From Clostridiales bacterium (lineage in GTDB: Bacteria > Bacillota > Clostridia > Christensenellales > Aristaeellaceae): a stretch of 64,000 bases of DNA. Below, piece by piece: positions 50,298-57,848 of this stretch (position 1 is the first letter of the stretch; each line of letters begins with the position of its first letter). The stretch is taken from contig SVGY01000006.1 of NCBI GenBank assembly GCA_015056145.1, positions 1-64,000 on the forward strand, given 5' to 3'. The notes beneath the pieces were generated by a model. That model had not been told where the DNA came from. It did not search any database and saw only the letters and a list, made by a program, of their open reading frames with translations. Made by a program: the position numbers and the translations under genes.

Positions 50298-51641
50298 TCA
50301 GCAATCAAAATCACAGAGCACATCCACCATTTCCACGCCGTATAGCCGGAAAAGTTCCAGAGCTTCCGGGCCGATGCGCTCGCCGGAGACTGCAATGGGG
50401 ATAGCCGGCGGACAGGACACCGTCGGTGCGCCGCAGATGCAGCCCAGGGATTCTTCGGCAGGCACGAGGCGATGTGGAGCAAAAAGCGCCTCCCGAATAG
50501 ATATCGCCTGTTGGCCGCAGGCCAGCGGCAGCTGACGGGGCCGTGCCACAGGACGATCGTTCTCGCCGAGGGCGCAGACGAAACGCTCCAGCTGAGAAGG
50601 ATCATTGTTCGGCGTCAGCATCAACACAAGGAAATCCTCATCCGCATACTCGCATTCCATGCCCTGACTGCGCAGGCGGTCCGCCAGCGTTTTTCCGGCA
50701 AGTCCCTGAGGCATCCGCAGGGTAATGCGCAGCGGATCGCTGCTTTGCACCTGCCAGCCTGCGTCCGCAAGTTTTCGGCGGCAGCCCTCCATATCGGCAA
50801 CGCAGCGTGCAAGCTGCCGGGGATAATCATCTGCCAAAAGCGCATTGCAGCCATCCAGCGAAGCCATGATCAGGTAGGAGGGGCTGGTGGATCCAAACAG
50901 CGCCATAGCTCCCTTGGCATCCGCAGCCAGGCTTTCCGGTGCATTGCTGCTGATGTGAAGATAGGCAGCGCCCGTTAGCGCCGGCAGAGTTTTGTGGGCA
51001 GAATCGCAGCACATGTCAGCCCCCAGATCCAGCGGATGCAAGGAAGGGCTCAGAAAATGCAAATATGCCCCATGGGCGTTATCCACAAGCAGCAGGGTGC
51101 CGTACCGGTGACAGATTTCCGCCAGGGCCGTCACATCCGCCATGCCGCCCAGATAATCCGGGCTGGTAAGGTACACCGCCGCAGGAGGCGCCTCCAATTG
51201 GGAAAGAACCTCCTCCAGCTGACGGGCTGAAACCGGGCAGCCGCAGAGGGAACCGCTTTCCTCGGGCCAGAGCCACTGCACCTGCATATCCAGCAGGGCC
51301 GCAGCGTGTACAAAGGCCCTGTGCACATTCCGGGCGGCCACCACCAGAGGCGATGTACCCCGGGCACGATGGGTCAGGGCAAGATACAGCATCGCCCGGA
51401 TGCACTGACTGGAACCTTCCGTGGAATAGAGGGTGCGTCGGCTGCCAAAAAGAGCAGAAGCATTTTGTTCGCTCCGGGCAATGATGCCCTGTGCCTCATA
51501 GAGAGCGTCAGCGCCCTGTACTTCCGTAATATCCAGGGCCTCGCAGCCGAGCAGACCCTGGCCCTTATGGCCGGGCATGTGAAAGCGCGCCGTGCCGGAA
51601 GCGGCATAGCGGCGCACAAAATCCAGAATGGGTGTATCCAT
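50298..51641 (-). CDS. PLP-dependent Orn/Lys/Arg decarboxylase family enzyme
   Basis: 447 residues. Fold-type I decarboxylase of the SpeA/YaaO type that lacks the N-terminal receiver domain. Visible sites: FHMPGHKG near the N-terminus, TEGSSQC, the aspartate in DNAHGAYLHF, and the PLP lysine in DSAHKTLPALTG (about K218). It could make cadaverine, putrescine or agmatine; the exact amino acid cannot be told. GAGGA lies 7 bases before the ATG at 51641, which overlaps the TAA of the SCIFF maturase gene by one base (TAATG). It is the last gene of the SCIFF unit. Confidence 0.9.
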   Translation of the reverse strand: MDTPILDFVRRYAASGTARFHMPGHKGQGLLGCEALDITEVQGADALYEAQGIIARSEQNASALFGSRRTLYSTEGSSQCIRAMLYLALTHRARGTSPLVVAARNVHRAFVHAAALLDMQVQWLWPEESGSLCGCPVSARQLEEVLSQLEAPPAAVYLTSPDYLGGMADVTALAEICHRYGTLLLVDNAHGAYLHFLSPSLHPLDLGADMCCDSAHKTLPALTGAAYLHISSNAPESLAADAKGAMALFGSTSPSYLIMASLDGCNALLADDYPRQLARCVADMEGCRRKLADAGWQVQSSDPLRITLRMPQGLAGKTLADRLRSQGMECEYADEDFLVLMLTPNNDPSQLERFVCALGENDRPVARPRQLPLACGQQAISIREALFAPHRLVPAEESLGCICGAPTVSCPPAIPIAVSGERIGPEALELFRLYGVEMVDVLCDFDC

Positions 51642-53029
51642 TATTCTTCCTCGCAGGCAGCTTCCTCGGCGGCCTTCATCATGATGGCGCATTCAATGCG
51701 TTTCTTGAACAGCTCGCAGCCTGCCTCATACACGCCGAGGATGCTTCCGGTGGCATGGTAGGCATTGGCGGCGCAGCCGCCGGAGCAGTACAGCTTGGCC
51801 CAGCAGTCGGCGCATTCCTTGCGTGCATAGGCATTGCAGGCCCGGAATTTTTCCCGGAGGCCTGTATTGGTAACGCCTTTCCACACATCGCCCAGCTTGT
51901 ATTCTTCCTCGCCCACAAACTGGTGGCAGGGGTAAAGATCGCCCCAGGGCGTTACTGCCATGTACTCGGTGCCGGAGCCGCAGCCGGATATGCGCTTGTA
52001 GATGCAGGGGCCTTCGGTGAGATCCAGCATGTAGTGGTAGAAGGTAATGGGCTTGCCCAGCTTTTTGCGGCGGAGCATATCGATGGCCAGCACCTCGTAC
52101 TGCTTCTTGACCACCTCAAGATCTTCAGGCGTAAGAGCGGCGGGATCGTCCGGCGCACAGACCACCGGTTCCATGCTCAGTTCCGTAAAGCCCAGATCCG
52201 CCATATGGAAAACGTCGTTGGTGAAGTCCGGATTGGCGTGGGTGAAGGTGCCCCGCATGTAGTAATCCTTGCCGCCACGGGCCGCCACCATCTTCTGGAA
52301 CTTGGGAACGATTCGGTCATAGCTGCCGTTGCCCAGGTAGTCCACACGGGTGCGGTCGTTTATCTCCTTGCGGCCGTCCAGGGAAAGCACCACATTGCTC
52401 ATTTCCCGGTTGGCAAAATCAATCACGTCATCGTCGATGAGCATGCCGTTGGTGGTCAGGGTAAAGCGGAAATTCTTGCCACGCTCCTTTTCCACACTGC
52501 GTGCATACTCAACCAGCTGCTTCACCACATCCCAGTTCATCAGCGGCTCGCCGCCAAAGAAATCCACTTCCAGATTGCGCCTTGTGCCGGAATGATCCAT
52601 CAGGAAATCCAGCGCCTGCTTGCCCACCTCAAAGCTCATCAGCGCCCGGTCGCCATGGTACTTGCCCTGGCTGGCAAAGCAGTATGCGCAGTTAAGGTTG
52701 CAGGTGTGGGCAACGTGCAGGCACAGAGCCTTCACCACGTCGCCGGAGCGCTCCTTGAAGGTGCCGGACATATCCGCAAAGGTGTCGGGCGTATACAGCT
52801 TTCCGGCAGCAATAAGGCCCTTTACATCCTCGATGCAAAGGCGCACTTCTTCCTCGGTAACGTCTTCCCGGTGGCCGTATTTGGCCATCATTTCCGCAAC
52901 GATCTCCTCTGCGGTTTTTTCCTGGATCATGGCGATGATATCGTAGGCCACCTCATCCACCACATGGATAGAGCCGGAACAGGAATCCAGCACGATGTTG
53001 TAGCCGTTAAGCTGATACTGGTGTACCAT
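51641..53029 (-). CDS. scfB: SCIFF peptide radical-SAM maturase
   Basis: 462 residues. The radical-SAM cluster motif CNLNCAYC (C110, C114, C117) and an extended C-terminal SPASM/Twitch region with many cysteines (CGSGTEYMAV, CHQF, CNAYARKECADCWAKLYCSG) are present; an N-terminal RiPP-recognition region (residues 1-90, with DVTEEEV) precedes them. It is expected to build thioether cross-links between Cys and neighbouring residues in the SCIFF peptide encoded just upstream. Relatives are near-universal in Clostridia and their product's role is unknown. The stop overlaps the next ATG. Confidence 0.96.
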   Translation of the reverse strand: MVHQYQLNGYNIVLDSCSGSIHVVDEVAYDIIAMIQEKTAEEIVAEMMAKYGHREDVTEEEVRLCIEDVKGLIAAGKLYTPDTFADMSGTFKERSGDVVKALCLHVAHTCNLNCAYCFASQGKYHGDRALMSFEVGKQALDFLMDHSGTRRNLEVDFFGGEPLMNWDVVKQLVEYARSVEKERGKNFRFTLTTNGMLIDDDVIDFANREMSNVVLSLDGRKEINDRTRVDYLGNGSYDRIVPKFQKMVAARGGKDYYMRGTFTHANPDFTNDVFHMADLGFTELSMEPVVCAPDDPAALTPEDLEVVKKQYEVLAIDMLRRKKLGKPITFYHYMLDLTEGPCIYKRISGCGSGTEYMAVTPWGDLYPCHQFVGEEEYKLGDVWKGVTNTGLREKFRACNAYARKECADCWAKLYCSGGCAANAYHATGSILGVYEAGCELFKKRIECAIMMKAAEEAACEEE

Positions 53030-53052
53030 AATTGGTCGTTCCTCCGTTATGT

Positions 53053-53086
53053 AAAATAAAAGGCGCCGCCTGAAACGGCGGCACCC
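53053..53086 (-). terminator. Terminator/attenuator between scfA and scfB
   Basis: GGCGCCGCC (53062-53070) with GGCGGCACC (53077-53085), one G-U pair, followed on the minus strand by TTTTATTTT. It lies inside the 70-base gap between the peptide gene and its maturase, so only part of the transcripts should reach scfB. Confidence 0.85.
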
Positions 53087-53101
53087 ATGGGCTGCAATAG
53101 C

Positions 53102-53248
53102 TTACTTGTCAGCCTTTTCGCACTTCTGGTTTGCAACACCGCAGCTGGTCTTGCAAGCGGACTGGCAGGAAGTCTGGCATTCGCCGCAGCCGCCCTTCTT
53201 GGCGCTTTCGCAGAGGTTACGGGTTTCAAGAGTCTTAATTCTTTTCAT
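53102..53248 (-). CDS. scfA: SCIFF family ranthipeptide precursor
   Basis: 48 residues: a leader KRIKTLETRNLCESAKKGG and a core CGECQTSCQSACKTSCGVAN with QKC following. The six core cysteines (21, 24, 28, 32, 36, 43) match the six-cysteines-in-forty-five family. A seventh cysteine (C13) in the leader is extra. GGAG lies 7 bases before the ATG and a promoter (TTGACT/TAAGAT) is at 53355-53327. The product should be cross-linked by ScfB; the gene is too short for most gene finders. Confidence 0.95.
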   Translation of the reverse strand: MKRIKTLETRNLCESAKKGGCGECQTSCQSACKTSCGVANQKCEKADK

Positions 53249-53326
53249 GGTAGGATCTCCATTCTTCATAACAGAATATGATGGGACGCTGCCGCACTAC
53301 GCAAAACACCGCCACAAGACAAAAAA

Positions 53327-53355
53327 ATCTTATCACATGAGCATTGCAAAGTCAA
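53327..53355 (-). promoter_or_regulatory. Promoter of the SCIFF unit
   Basis: TTGACT (53355-53350) and TAAGAT (53332-53327), 17-base spacer. Confidence 0.85.
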
Positions 53356-53381
53356 GTAATTCCTTAACCGGCCCGAAAAGC

Positions 53382-53410
53382 TTTACAGAAACAGAACCGG
53401 GGAGTATAAT
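53382..53410 (+). promoter_or_regulatory. Promoter of the PPOX-family gene
   Basis: TTTACA (53382-53387) and TATAAT (53405-53410), 17-base spacer; divergent from the SCIFF promoter, with 26 bases between the -35 boxes. Confidence 0.88.
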
Positions 53411-53456
53411 TATATTTGTTTTGCAAGACAAAAAAAGTATATGGGAGGCGGCGTTT

Positions 53457-53888
53457 ATGCCACTGCTGGATCAGGAAGCAAAGAGGATTCTGGAAGAACG
53501 TTTTTCCAGTGACAACATCATGGCTCTCGCCACGCTTGACGACGGAGAGCCTGCCGTGCGCTATGTGAACGTATACTACGAGGCTGGTTCCTTTTATTCC
53601 ATTACCTATGCCCTGTCCGGCAAAATGCAACAGATCGCCCGGAATCCTTCCGTGGCCCTCGCCGGAGAATGGTTCACCGCCAAGGGCCAGGGCGAAAATC
53701 TCGGGTGGTTCGGCCTTGACAAAAACCGCTGTCTCGCCGAAAAACTGCGCTCTGCCTTCCATCAGTGGATCGACAACGGCCACAATGATTTCAACGACCA
53801 AAACACCATCATCCTTCGCATCCGCCTGAAAAGCGGCGTACTGTTTTCCAACGGCCGCCGGTTTGAGCTGGAGTTTGATGACGAGTGA
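53457..53888 (+). CDS. Pyridoxamine 5'-phosphate oxidase-fold protein
   Basis: 143 residues; a split-barrel flavin-binding protein. MALATLDDGEPAVRYVNVYY at the start, YALSGKMQQIARNPSVALAG in the middle and WFTAKGQGENLGWF are typical for the PPOX superfamily, whose members bind FMN or F420 and reduce diverse substrates. The start ATG has GGGAGG 6 bases upstream. It is unclear whether it binds flavin. It lies divergent from scfA, though no functional link is known, and is followed by repeat array 3. Confidence 0.85.
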   Translation: MPLLDQEAKRILEERFSSDNIMALATLDDGEPAVRYVNVYYEAGSFYSITYALSGKMQQIARNPSVALAGEWFTAKGQGENLGWFGLDKNRCLAEKLRSAFHQWIDNGHNDFNDQNTIILRIRLKSGVLFSNGRRFELEFDDE

Positions 53889-53904
53889 GACGGTGATGGC
53901 TGTG

Positions 53905-54400
53905 ATGGCGGGAGGAGGCTTTTCCCCGGGAAAAGCCCCCTCCCGCACCCTCCCGAAAAGCGTATATGGAGAAGAGGTATTATGTGTAGGAAGAAACTGC
54001 CGTTTTGCGACAGTTCCTTTTTTTGCGTCATTCCCTGCACACAAATGTGGTCTTCTTTTGCTTCTTTTCTTCTGACACAGAAGAAAAGAAGGCCCCCGGC
54101 AGGGCCTGCGGCGACTACATGCAGTGGCGGCAGGCAGGAAAAGGAACTGCCGTTTTGCGACAGTCCCTTTTTTTGCGTCATTCCCTGCACACAAATGTGG
54201 TCTTCTTTTGCTTCTTTTCTTCTGACACAGAAGAAAAGAAGGCCCCCGGCAGGGCCTGCGGCGACTACATGCAGTGGCGACAGGCAGGAAAAGGAACTGC
54301 CGTTTTGCGACAGTCCCTTTTTTTGCGTCATTCCCTGCATACAAATGCGGTCTTCTTTTGCTTCTTTTCTTCTGACACAGAAGAAAAGAAGGCCCCGTCA
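53905..54400. repeat. Repeat array 3: three modular repeat units of 150 bases, inverted
   Basis: Hairpin cores (CTTCTTTTCTTCTGACACAG with its complement) are at 54061-54091, 54211-54241 and 54361-54391, period exactly 150, in the opposite orientation to arrays 1 and 2. Each unit holds a second hairpin (GGAACTGCCGTTTTGCGACA with GTTCC/GTCCC). The G-run (minus strand, 53936-53954) and the CTTTTCCCCGGGAAAAG palindrome (53919-53935) are present only once, at the left end. The array fills the gap between the PPOX gene and the convergent XRE gene. Confidence 0.93.
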
Positions 54401-54406
54401 CCGTCC

Positions 54407-54619
54407 TTACCGGTTCACCTCCGGGTTGTCGGTGCGCATCAGGATGTAATCCACGCTGACACCGTAAAAATCTGCCAATTTGATTAGGGATTCCGCCGGG
54501 GGCAAGCGCAGCCCGTTTTCGTATTTGGAAAGAAGCGCCTGGGCGATGCCGGTGTGCTTTTCCACTTCTGTTTGTGCAAGACCCCGGTCCTTGCGGAGTG
54601 TACGAAGATGATTGGACAT
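54407..54619 (-). CDS. Small XRE-family helix-turn-helix regulator
   Basis: 70 residues, a Cro/CI-type DNA-binding domain: LRTLRKDRGLAQTEVEKHTG, then IAQALLSKYENGLRLPPAES, then KLADFYGVSVDYILMRTDNP. It has no ligand or dimerisation domain. AGGAGGGAT stands before the ATG. Regulatory targets cannot be inferred; the nearest neighbours are the divergent cell-wall hydrolase gene and the repeat array. Confidence 0.92.
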   Translation of the reverse strand: MSNHLRTLRKDRGLAQTEVEKHTGIAQALLSKYENGLRLPPAESLIKLADFYGVSVDYILMRTDNPEVNR

Positions 54620-54785
54620 ACGATCCCTCCTGAGAACATCAGATAAATATAACGATGCGTCATAAGACTAAAATTGACGAAAAAAACAGAAAGAGTACAA
54701 AATAAGCACATACAGCCATGGGGAACCGGGCATGGTGGTTGGAGGCCGTGCCCCTGTGTACAACAGCATCATAGTTTATGAAGCG

Positions 54786-54818
54786 AAAAAAAGGGTCGCC
54801 CTCCAGGCGACTTTTTTC
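54786..54818. terminator. Bidirectional hairpin terminator
   Basis: AGGGTCGCC with GGCGACTTTT: a stem flanked by A7 on one side and T6 on the other. Confidence 0.75.
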
Positions 54819-54936
54819 CATGAAACGGTAATCTGTGTAAAAAAACAGAATCAGCATGATTCATACTTCTCATGGAAAAGGCGACAATGACAGGCTTTCG
54901 CCCTCAGAGAAAAGGAATGCTGTGTTCGTGGCTGCA

Positions 54937-54965
54937 TTGTTTTTTTCTGTTGGAAAGAGTATGAT
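54937..54965 (+). promoter_or_regulatory. Promoter of the NlpC/P60 gene
   Basis: TTGTTT (54937-54942), TATGAT (54960-54965), 17-base spacer. It places transcription start near 54972, downstream of the earlier in-frame start codons. Confidence 0.7.
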
Positions 54966-55005
54966 TCAATCAGGTAAATCCTCCCTGCAAAGGAGCGTGG
55001 CAAAT

Positions 55006-55812
55006 GTGAAACGCACACTGACCCTCGCATTGTTGCTTGCCCTGCTTGTGACCGGGGCAGCCGCCAGCGTGCAGAGCAACGAATATCTGGAAGTGGCCCT
55101 GACCATGCTGGAAGAGGGGAATCTTTTCCTTTATCAGTATAATTTCCTGGGAGATAATCTCATTGGTCACCGGCTGCCGCTGGGCATGCCCTATTTCTTT
55201 GCAGGAGTCAACGAGAACGCTGCTTTGCGGGTAAGGGTGTGCGTGCAGGAATCGAGCTACTACAAGCCAGGCAGACAGTACCTCTATGGGCTTGACTGCA
55301 AGGGTTTTACCCGCTGGGTACAGCGGGAGGTGGGCGTTGAGGAACACGCCCCCCTGTCCGACCTGCTCTACCAGTGCCGTAACGACCAGTTGCTGGAGGG
55401 GCGGCCCGCAGTGGAGTGGCCGACGTTTTTCGAGCCCGGCGATCTGCTGGTGGTGGATCATGGCCCCAATCATGTGTTGATGTACATCGGCACCCCGGAA
55501 GAGTACGGTCTCACTGCCGAGAATGCCCCGGAGATCGCCGCATATCTGAATTATCCCCTGTTCATCCACTGCGGCTACAACCCGTTTTATCATGACCGCT
55601 ACAAGGATTACATCAAAGAAAAAGGATACCGCAGCTGCCTGCCTCCGGACGGAGGGGTGACGGTATCCATCGTGGGTATGGAGGAAGCCCCCCACAGCCG
55701 GGTAGACTTCCATCGGGATTTTACATACTTCATGGTGTGGGATCAGCCGCTGCCGATATTCTCGCTGAAGGAGTGCAGCCGCATGGCATGGATTCCTCAT
55801 CAGGATCCCTGA
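55006..55812 (+). CDS. Secreted NlpC/P60-type cysteine hydrolase
   Basis: 268 residues from a GTG that follows AAAGGAGCG by about 10 bases. A signal peptide (KRTLTLALLLALLVTGAAAS) is followed by a papain-like fold: catalytic Cys98 in GLDCKGFTRW, His156 in GPNHVLMYIG, and a polar partner in LFIHCGYN. NlpC/P60 enzymes cut peptidoglycan stem peptides. It lacks SH3b or LysM modules, so binding to wall is by the catalytic domain alone. Longer in-frame starts at 54856 and 54961 are upstream of or at the promoter. It converges on fRMsr with no bases between stop codons. Confidence 0.85.
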   Translation: MKRTLTLALLLALLVTGAAASVQSNEYLEVALTMLEEGNLFLYQYNFLGDNLIGHRLPLGMPYFFAGVNENAALRVRVCVQESSYYKPGRQYLYGLDCKGFTRWVQREVGVEEHAPLSDLLYQCRNDQLLEGRPAVEWPTFFEPGDLLVVDHGPNHVLMYIGTPEEYGLTAENAPEIAAYLNYPLFIHCGYNPFYHDRYKDYIKEKGYRSCLPPDGGVTVSIVGMEEAPHSRVDFHRDFTYFMVWDQPLPIFSLKECSRMAWIPHQDP

Positions 55813-56292
55813 TCAGATCAGGCTGGTCCAGTCGCAGTTTTCGCCAAGGATGCGGGCCACCTCTTCCATGCCCTCTGCATCACCCTGGTCGAAACGCTCC
55901 TTTTCAGGGCTGTCCAGGTCAAGGACTGCCACAATCCGGCCGCCGGCCCTCACAGGCACCACCAGTTCGCTGTTGGATGCGCCGTCGCAGGCGATATGTC
56001 CGGGAAAAAGATGCACATCCGGCACGAGCTGGGTTCTGTTTTCCTTTGCAGCAGCGCCGCACACACCCCGTTCATAGGGAATGCGAATGCAGGCCGGTTT
56101 GCCCTGAAAGGGCCCCAGCAAAAGTTCGCTGCCGGTATTGATATAGAAACCCGCCCAGTTGAGCCGATCCATGTGCTGATAGATCAGCGCACTGAGATTG
56201 GCCATGTTGGGCAGGGGTTCGGGCACATTTTCCATCAGGGCGGCAAGCTCCTGCTTCATTTGGGTGTAGAGTGCCTGTTGTGCTTCGGTCAT
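55813..56292 (-). CDS. msrC: Free methionine-(R)-sulfoxide reductase (GAF domain)
   Basis: 159 residues, a single GAF domain. The cysteines of the fRMsr mechanism are present: C68 (KPACIRIPY), C78 (RGVCGAAA) and C102 (PGHIACDGASNSELVVPV). It reduces free methionine-R-sulfoxide, which repairs oxidative damage to amino acids. The start at 56292 is supported by GGGAGG 8 bases upstream; the longer frame to 56454 lies over the promoter of ktrB. The two opposing stop codons abut in the palindrome CCTGATCAGATCAGG. Confidence 0.93.
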   Translation of the reverse strand: MTEAQQALYTQMKQELAALMENVPEPLPNMANLSALIYQHMDRLNWAGFYINTGSELLLGPFQGKPACIRIPYERGVCGAAAKENRTQLVPDVHLFPGHIACDGASNSELVVPVRAGGRIVAVLDLDSPEKERFDQGDAEGMEEVARILGENCDWTSLI

Positions 56293-56349
56293 GGTGTTTC
56301 CTCCCGGTTGGTGAATGGATGCGCCTATTATACCACAGCAATGGAAAAC

Positions 56350-56378
56350 TGTACAAATACATTGATCATAGCTATAAT
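56350..56378 (+). promoter_or_regulatory. Promoter of ktrB-ktrA
   Basis: TGTACA (56350-56355), TATAAT (56373-56378), 17-base spacer. Confidence 0.78.
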
Positions 56379-56423
56379 GATGCTGGGTACATATACCCAT
56401 TCCATGGAAAGAAGGGAATTTGT

Positions 56424-57806
56424 TTGACCATTTCAAGCAAACGGGAACAGGCACGGCGCAAAAACCTGAATCCCGGACAAATCCTGGCGCTCGGTTTTCT
56501 TGTACTGATTGTGGTGGGCGGTCTTTTGCTGACGCTGCCTGCCTGTTCTGCTACCGGTCAGTCTCTGGGGCTGCTCAAGGGCATGTTTACAGCCACCTCT
56601 GCGGTGTGCGTCACGGGCCTTACCCTGATTGAGGCAGGCGTTGACCTGAGCCCCCTTGGCCAGGGTGTGCTCCTTGCGCTGATCCAGGTGGGTGGCCTTG
56701 GATTTATGGCTTTTGCCTCCCTGGGCATGGTGCTGCTCGGCAGGAAAATTTCCCTGCGGGGACGGCTTCTGCTGGGCGAGGCCATGAACCAGAGCAACAT
56801 GAAGGGCATGGTACGCCTGAGCCTGTGGTTTTTCCTCATGGCGCTGGCAATCGAGCTGGCAGGGGCAGCGGTGCTCTCCATCCGGTTCATTCCCCGCTAC
56901 GGCGTGGGCAAGGGCATCTGGATGAGCATTTTTACCGCCATCAGCGCCTTCTGCAATGCCGGTTTTGACCTGTTCGGCCAGTACAACAGCGTCATCAGTA
57001 TGCAAGGCGACCCCACGGTGATCATCACCCTGACACTGCTTATCCTCTTTGGTGGCATGGGCTTTGCGGTGATCCTTGAGCTGCTGAGCCTTGGCAGAGG
57101 CAACCGCCGGCTGTCCCTCCATGCCAAGCTGGTGTTGATTATGAATGCCGTGCTGCTTTTCGGCGGTGCACTGATGGTGTACCTGCTGGAATACAGCAAT
57201 CCCGCCACCCTTGCCGCCGAGGGCATGACCGGCACGGACAAAGTGACCAACGCCTTCATGCAGTCCATGACCTGCCGCACCGCAGGCTTTGCCAGCATCG
57301 ACCAGGGCGCCATGAAACCCGCCACCAAGATGCTGAGTTGCTTTTTGATGTTTGTGGGCGCTTCACCTGCATCCACCGGCGGCGGTATCAAGACCACCAC
57401 CCTTGCCGTTTCCCTGCTGATGATCTGGTCGGTGATCCGGGGCCGGGAGCACATCACCCTCTTTGGCAAGGAGGTGTCCCAGGACACAGCCAGGCGAGCC
57501 GTTGCGCTGATGTTCATCGCACTGGCCTTCGCCCTGGTGGTAACCACCGCCATTGTCATCCTGGAGGACAGTCATGGCTTTGATACGCTGGATCTTGGCT
57601 ACGAAACCATCTCCGCCATTACCACCACGGGTCTCAGCGCCATGGGCACCGGCAACCTGCGGGTATCCTCCCAGATTTTGCTGATGCCTCTGATGTACCT
57701 GGGCCGTGTGGGCCCCCTGACCCTGGCCGTTGCACTGGCCCACCGTGCAAACAGCCGTGTGCAGAACCGGGTCCGTCATCCGGAAGAAAACGTTATGATC
57801 GGTTGA
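56424..57806 (+). CDS. ktrB: K+ uptake channel subunit KtrB (TrkH family)
   Basis: 460 residues with eight helices and four pore loops of the SKT family: ATSAVCVTGLTLIE, TAISAFCNAGFDLF, MTCRTAGFAS and ETISAITTTGLSAMG are the four selectivity segments. It carries Na+-dependent K+ uptake together with KtrA. The start is TTG at 56424, with AAGGGA 6 bases upstream; the longer frame to 56271 overlaps the promoter. ktrA follows 42 bases later. Confidence 0.94.
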   Translation: MTISSKREQARRKNLNPGQILALGFLVLIVVGGLLLTLPACSATGQSLGLLKGMFTATSAVCVTGLTLIEAGVDLSPLGQGVLLALIQVGGLGFMAFASLGMVLLGRKISLRGRLLLGEAMNQSNMKGMVRLSLWFFLMALAIELAGAAVLSIRFIPRYGVGKGIWMSIFTAISAFCNAGFDLFGQYNSVISMQGDPTVIITLTLLILFGGMGFAVILELLSLGRGNRRLSLHAKLVLIMNAVLLFGGALMVYLLEYSNPATLAAEGMTGTDKVTNAFMQSMTCRTAGFASIDQGAMKPATKMLSCFLMFVGASPASTGGGIKTTTLAVSLLMIWSVIRGREHITLFGKEVSQDTARRAVALMFIALAFALVVTTAIVILEDSHGFDTLDLGYETISAITTTGLSAMGTGNLRVSSQILLMPLMYLGRVGPLTLAVALAHRANSRVQNRVRHPEENVMIG

Positions 57807-57848
57807 TTTTTGTCAATGCCGTTTTGATTTGAAAGGAAGGAAAAAATT

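Larger units (their letters stand above)
54620..55005. other. Intergenic region between the XRE and NlpC/P60 genes
   Basis: This 386-base stretch holds a hairpin terminator (54786-54818) and the promoter of the hydrolase (54937-54965). An open frame that starts at 54856 is in frame with the hydrolase but runs over its promoter and shows no signal sequence of its own. No other feature was seen. Confidence 0.6.

Noticed and set aside
49180-50605. Several long overlapping open frames (260-450 codons) on both strands, rich in FFCVKRKEAKE-like repeats
   Set aside because: They exist only because the 166-168-base repeat units carry few stop codons; they are low-complexity translations of the hairpin and G-run and have no start signals.
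53047-53229. 60-codon minus-strand frame overlapping the SCIFF gene
   Set aside because: It is a different frame from the cysteine-rich SCIFF peptide, runs over the attenuator and has no start signal.
53762-54487. Open frames of 150-345 codons across repeat array 3
   Set aside because: Translation of 150-base repeats, reading into the PPOX gene antisense; no start signal.
54856-55005. 50-codon N-terminal extension of the NlpC/P60 gene
   Set aside because: It would precede the signal peptide and overlaps the promoter; the GTG at 55006 has an AAGGAG site.
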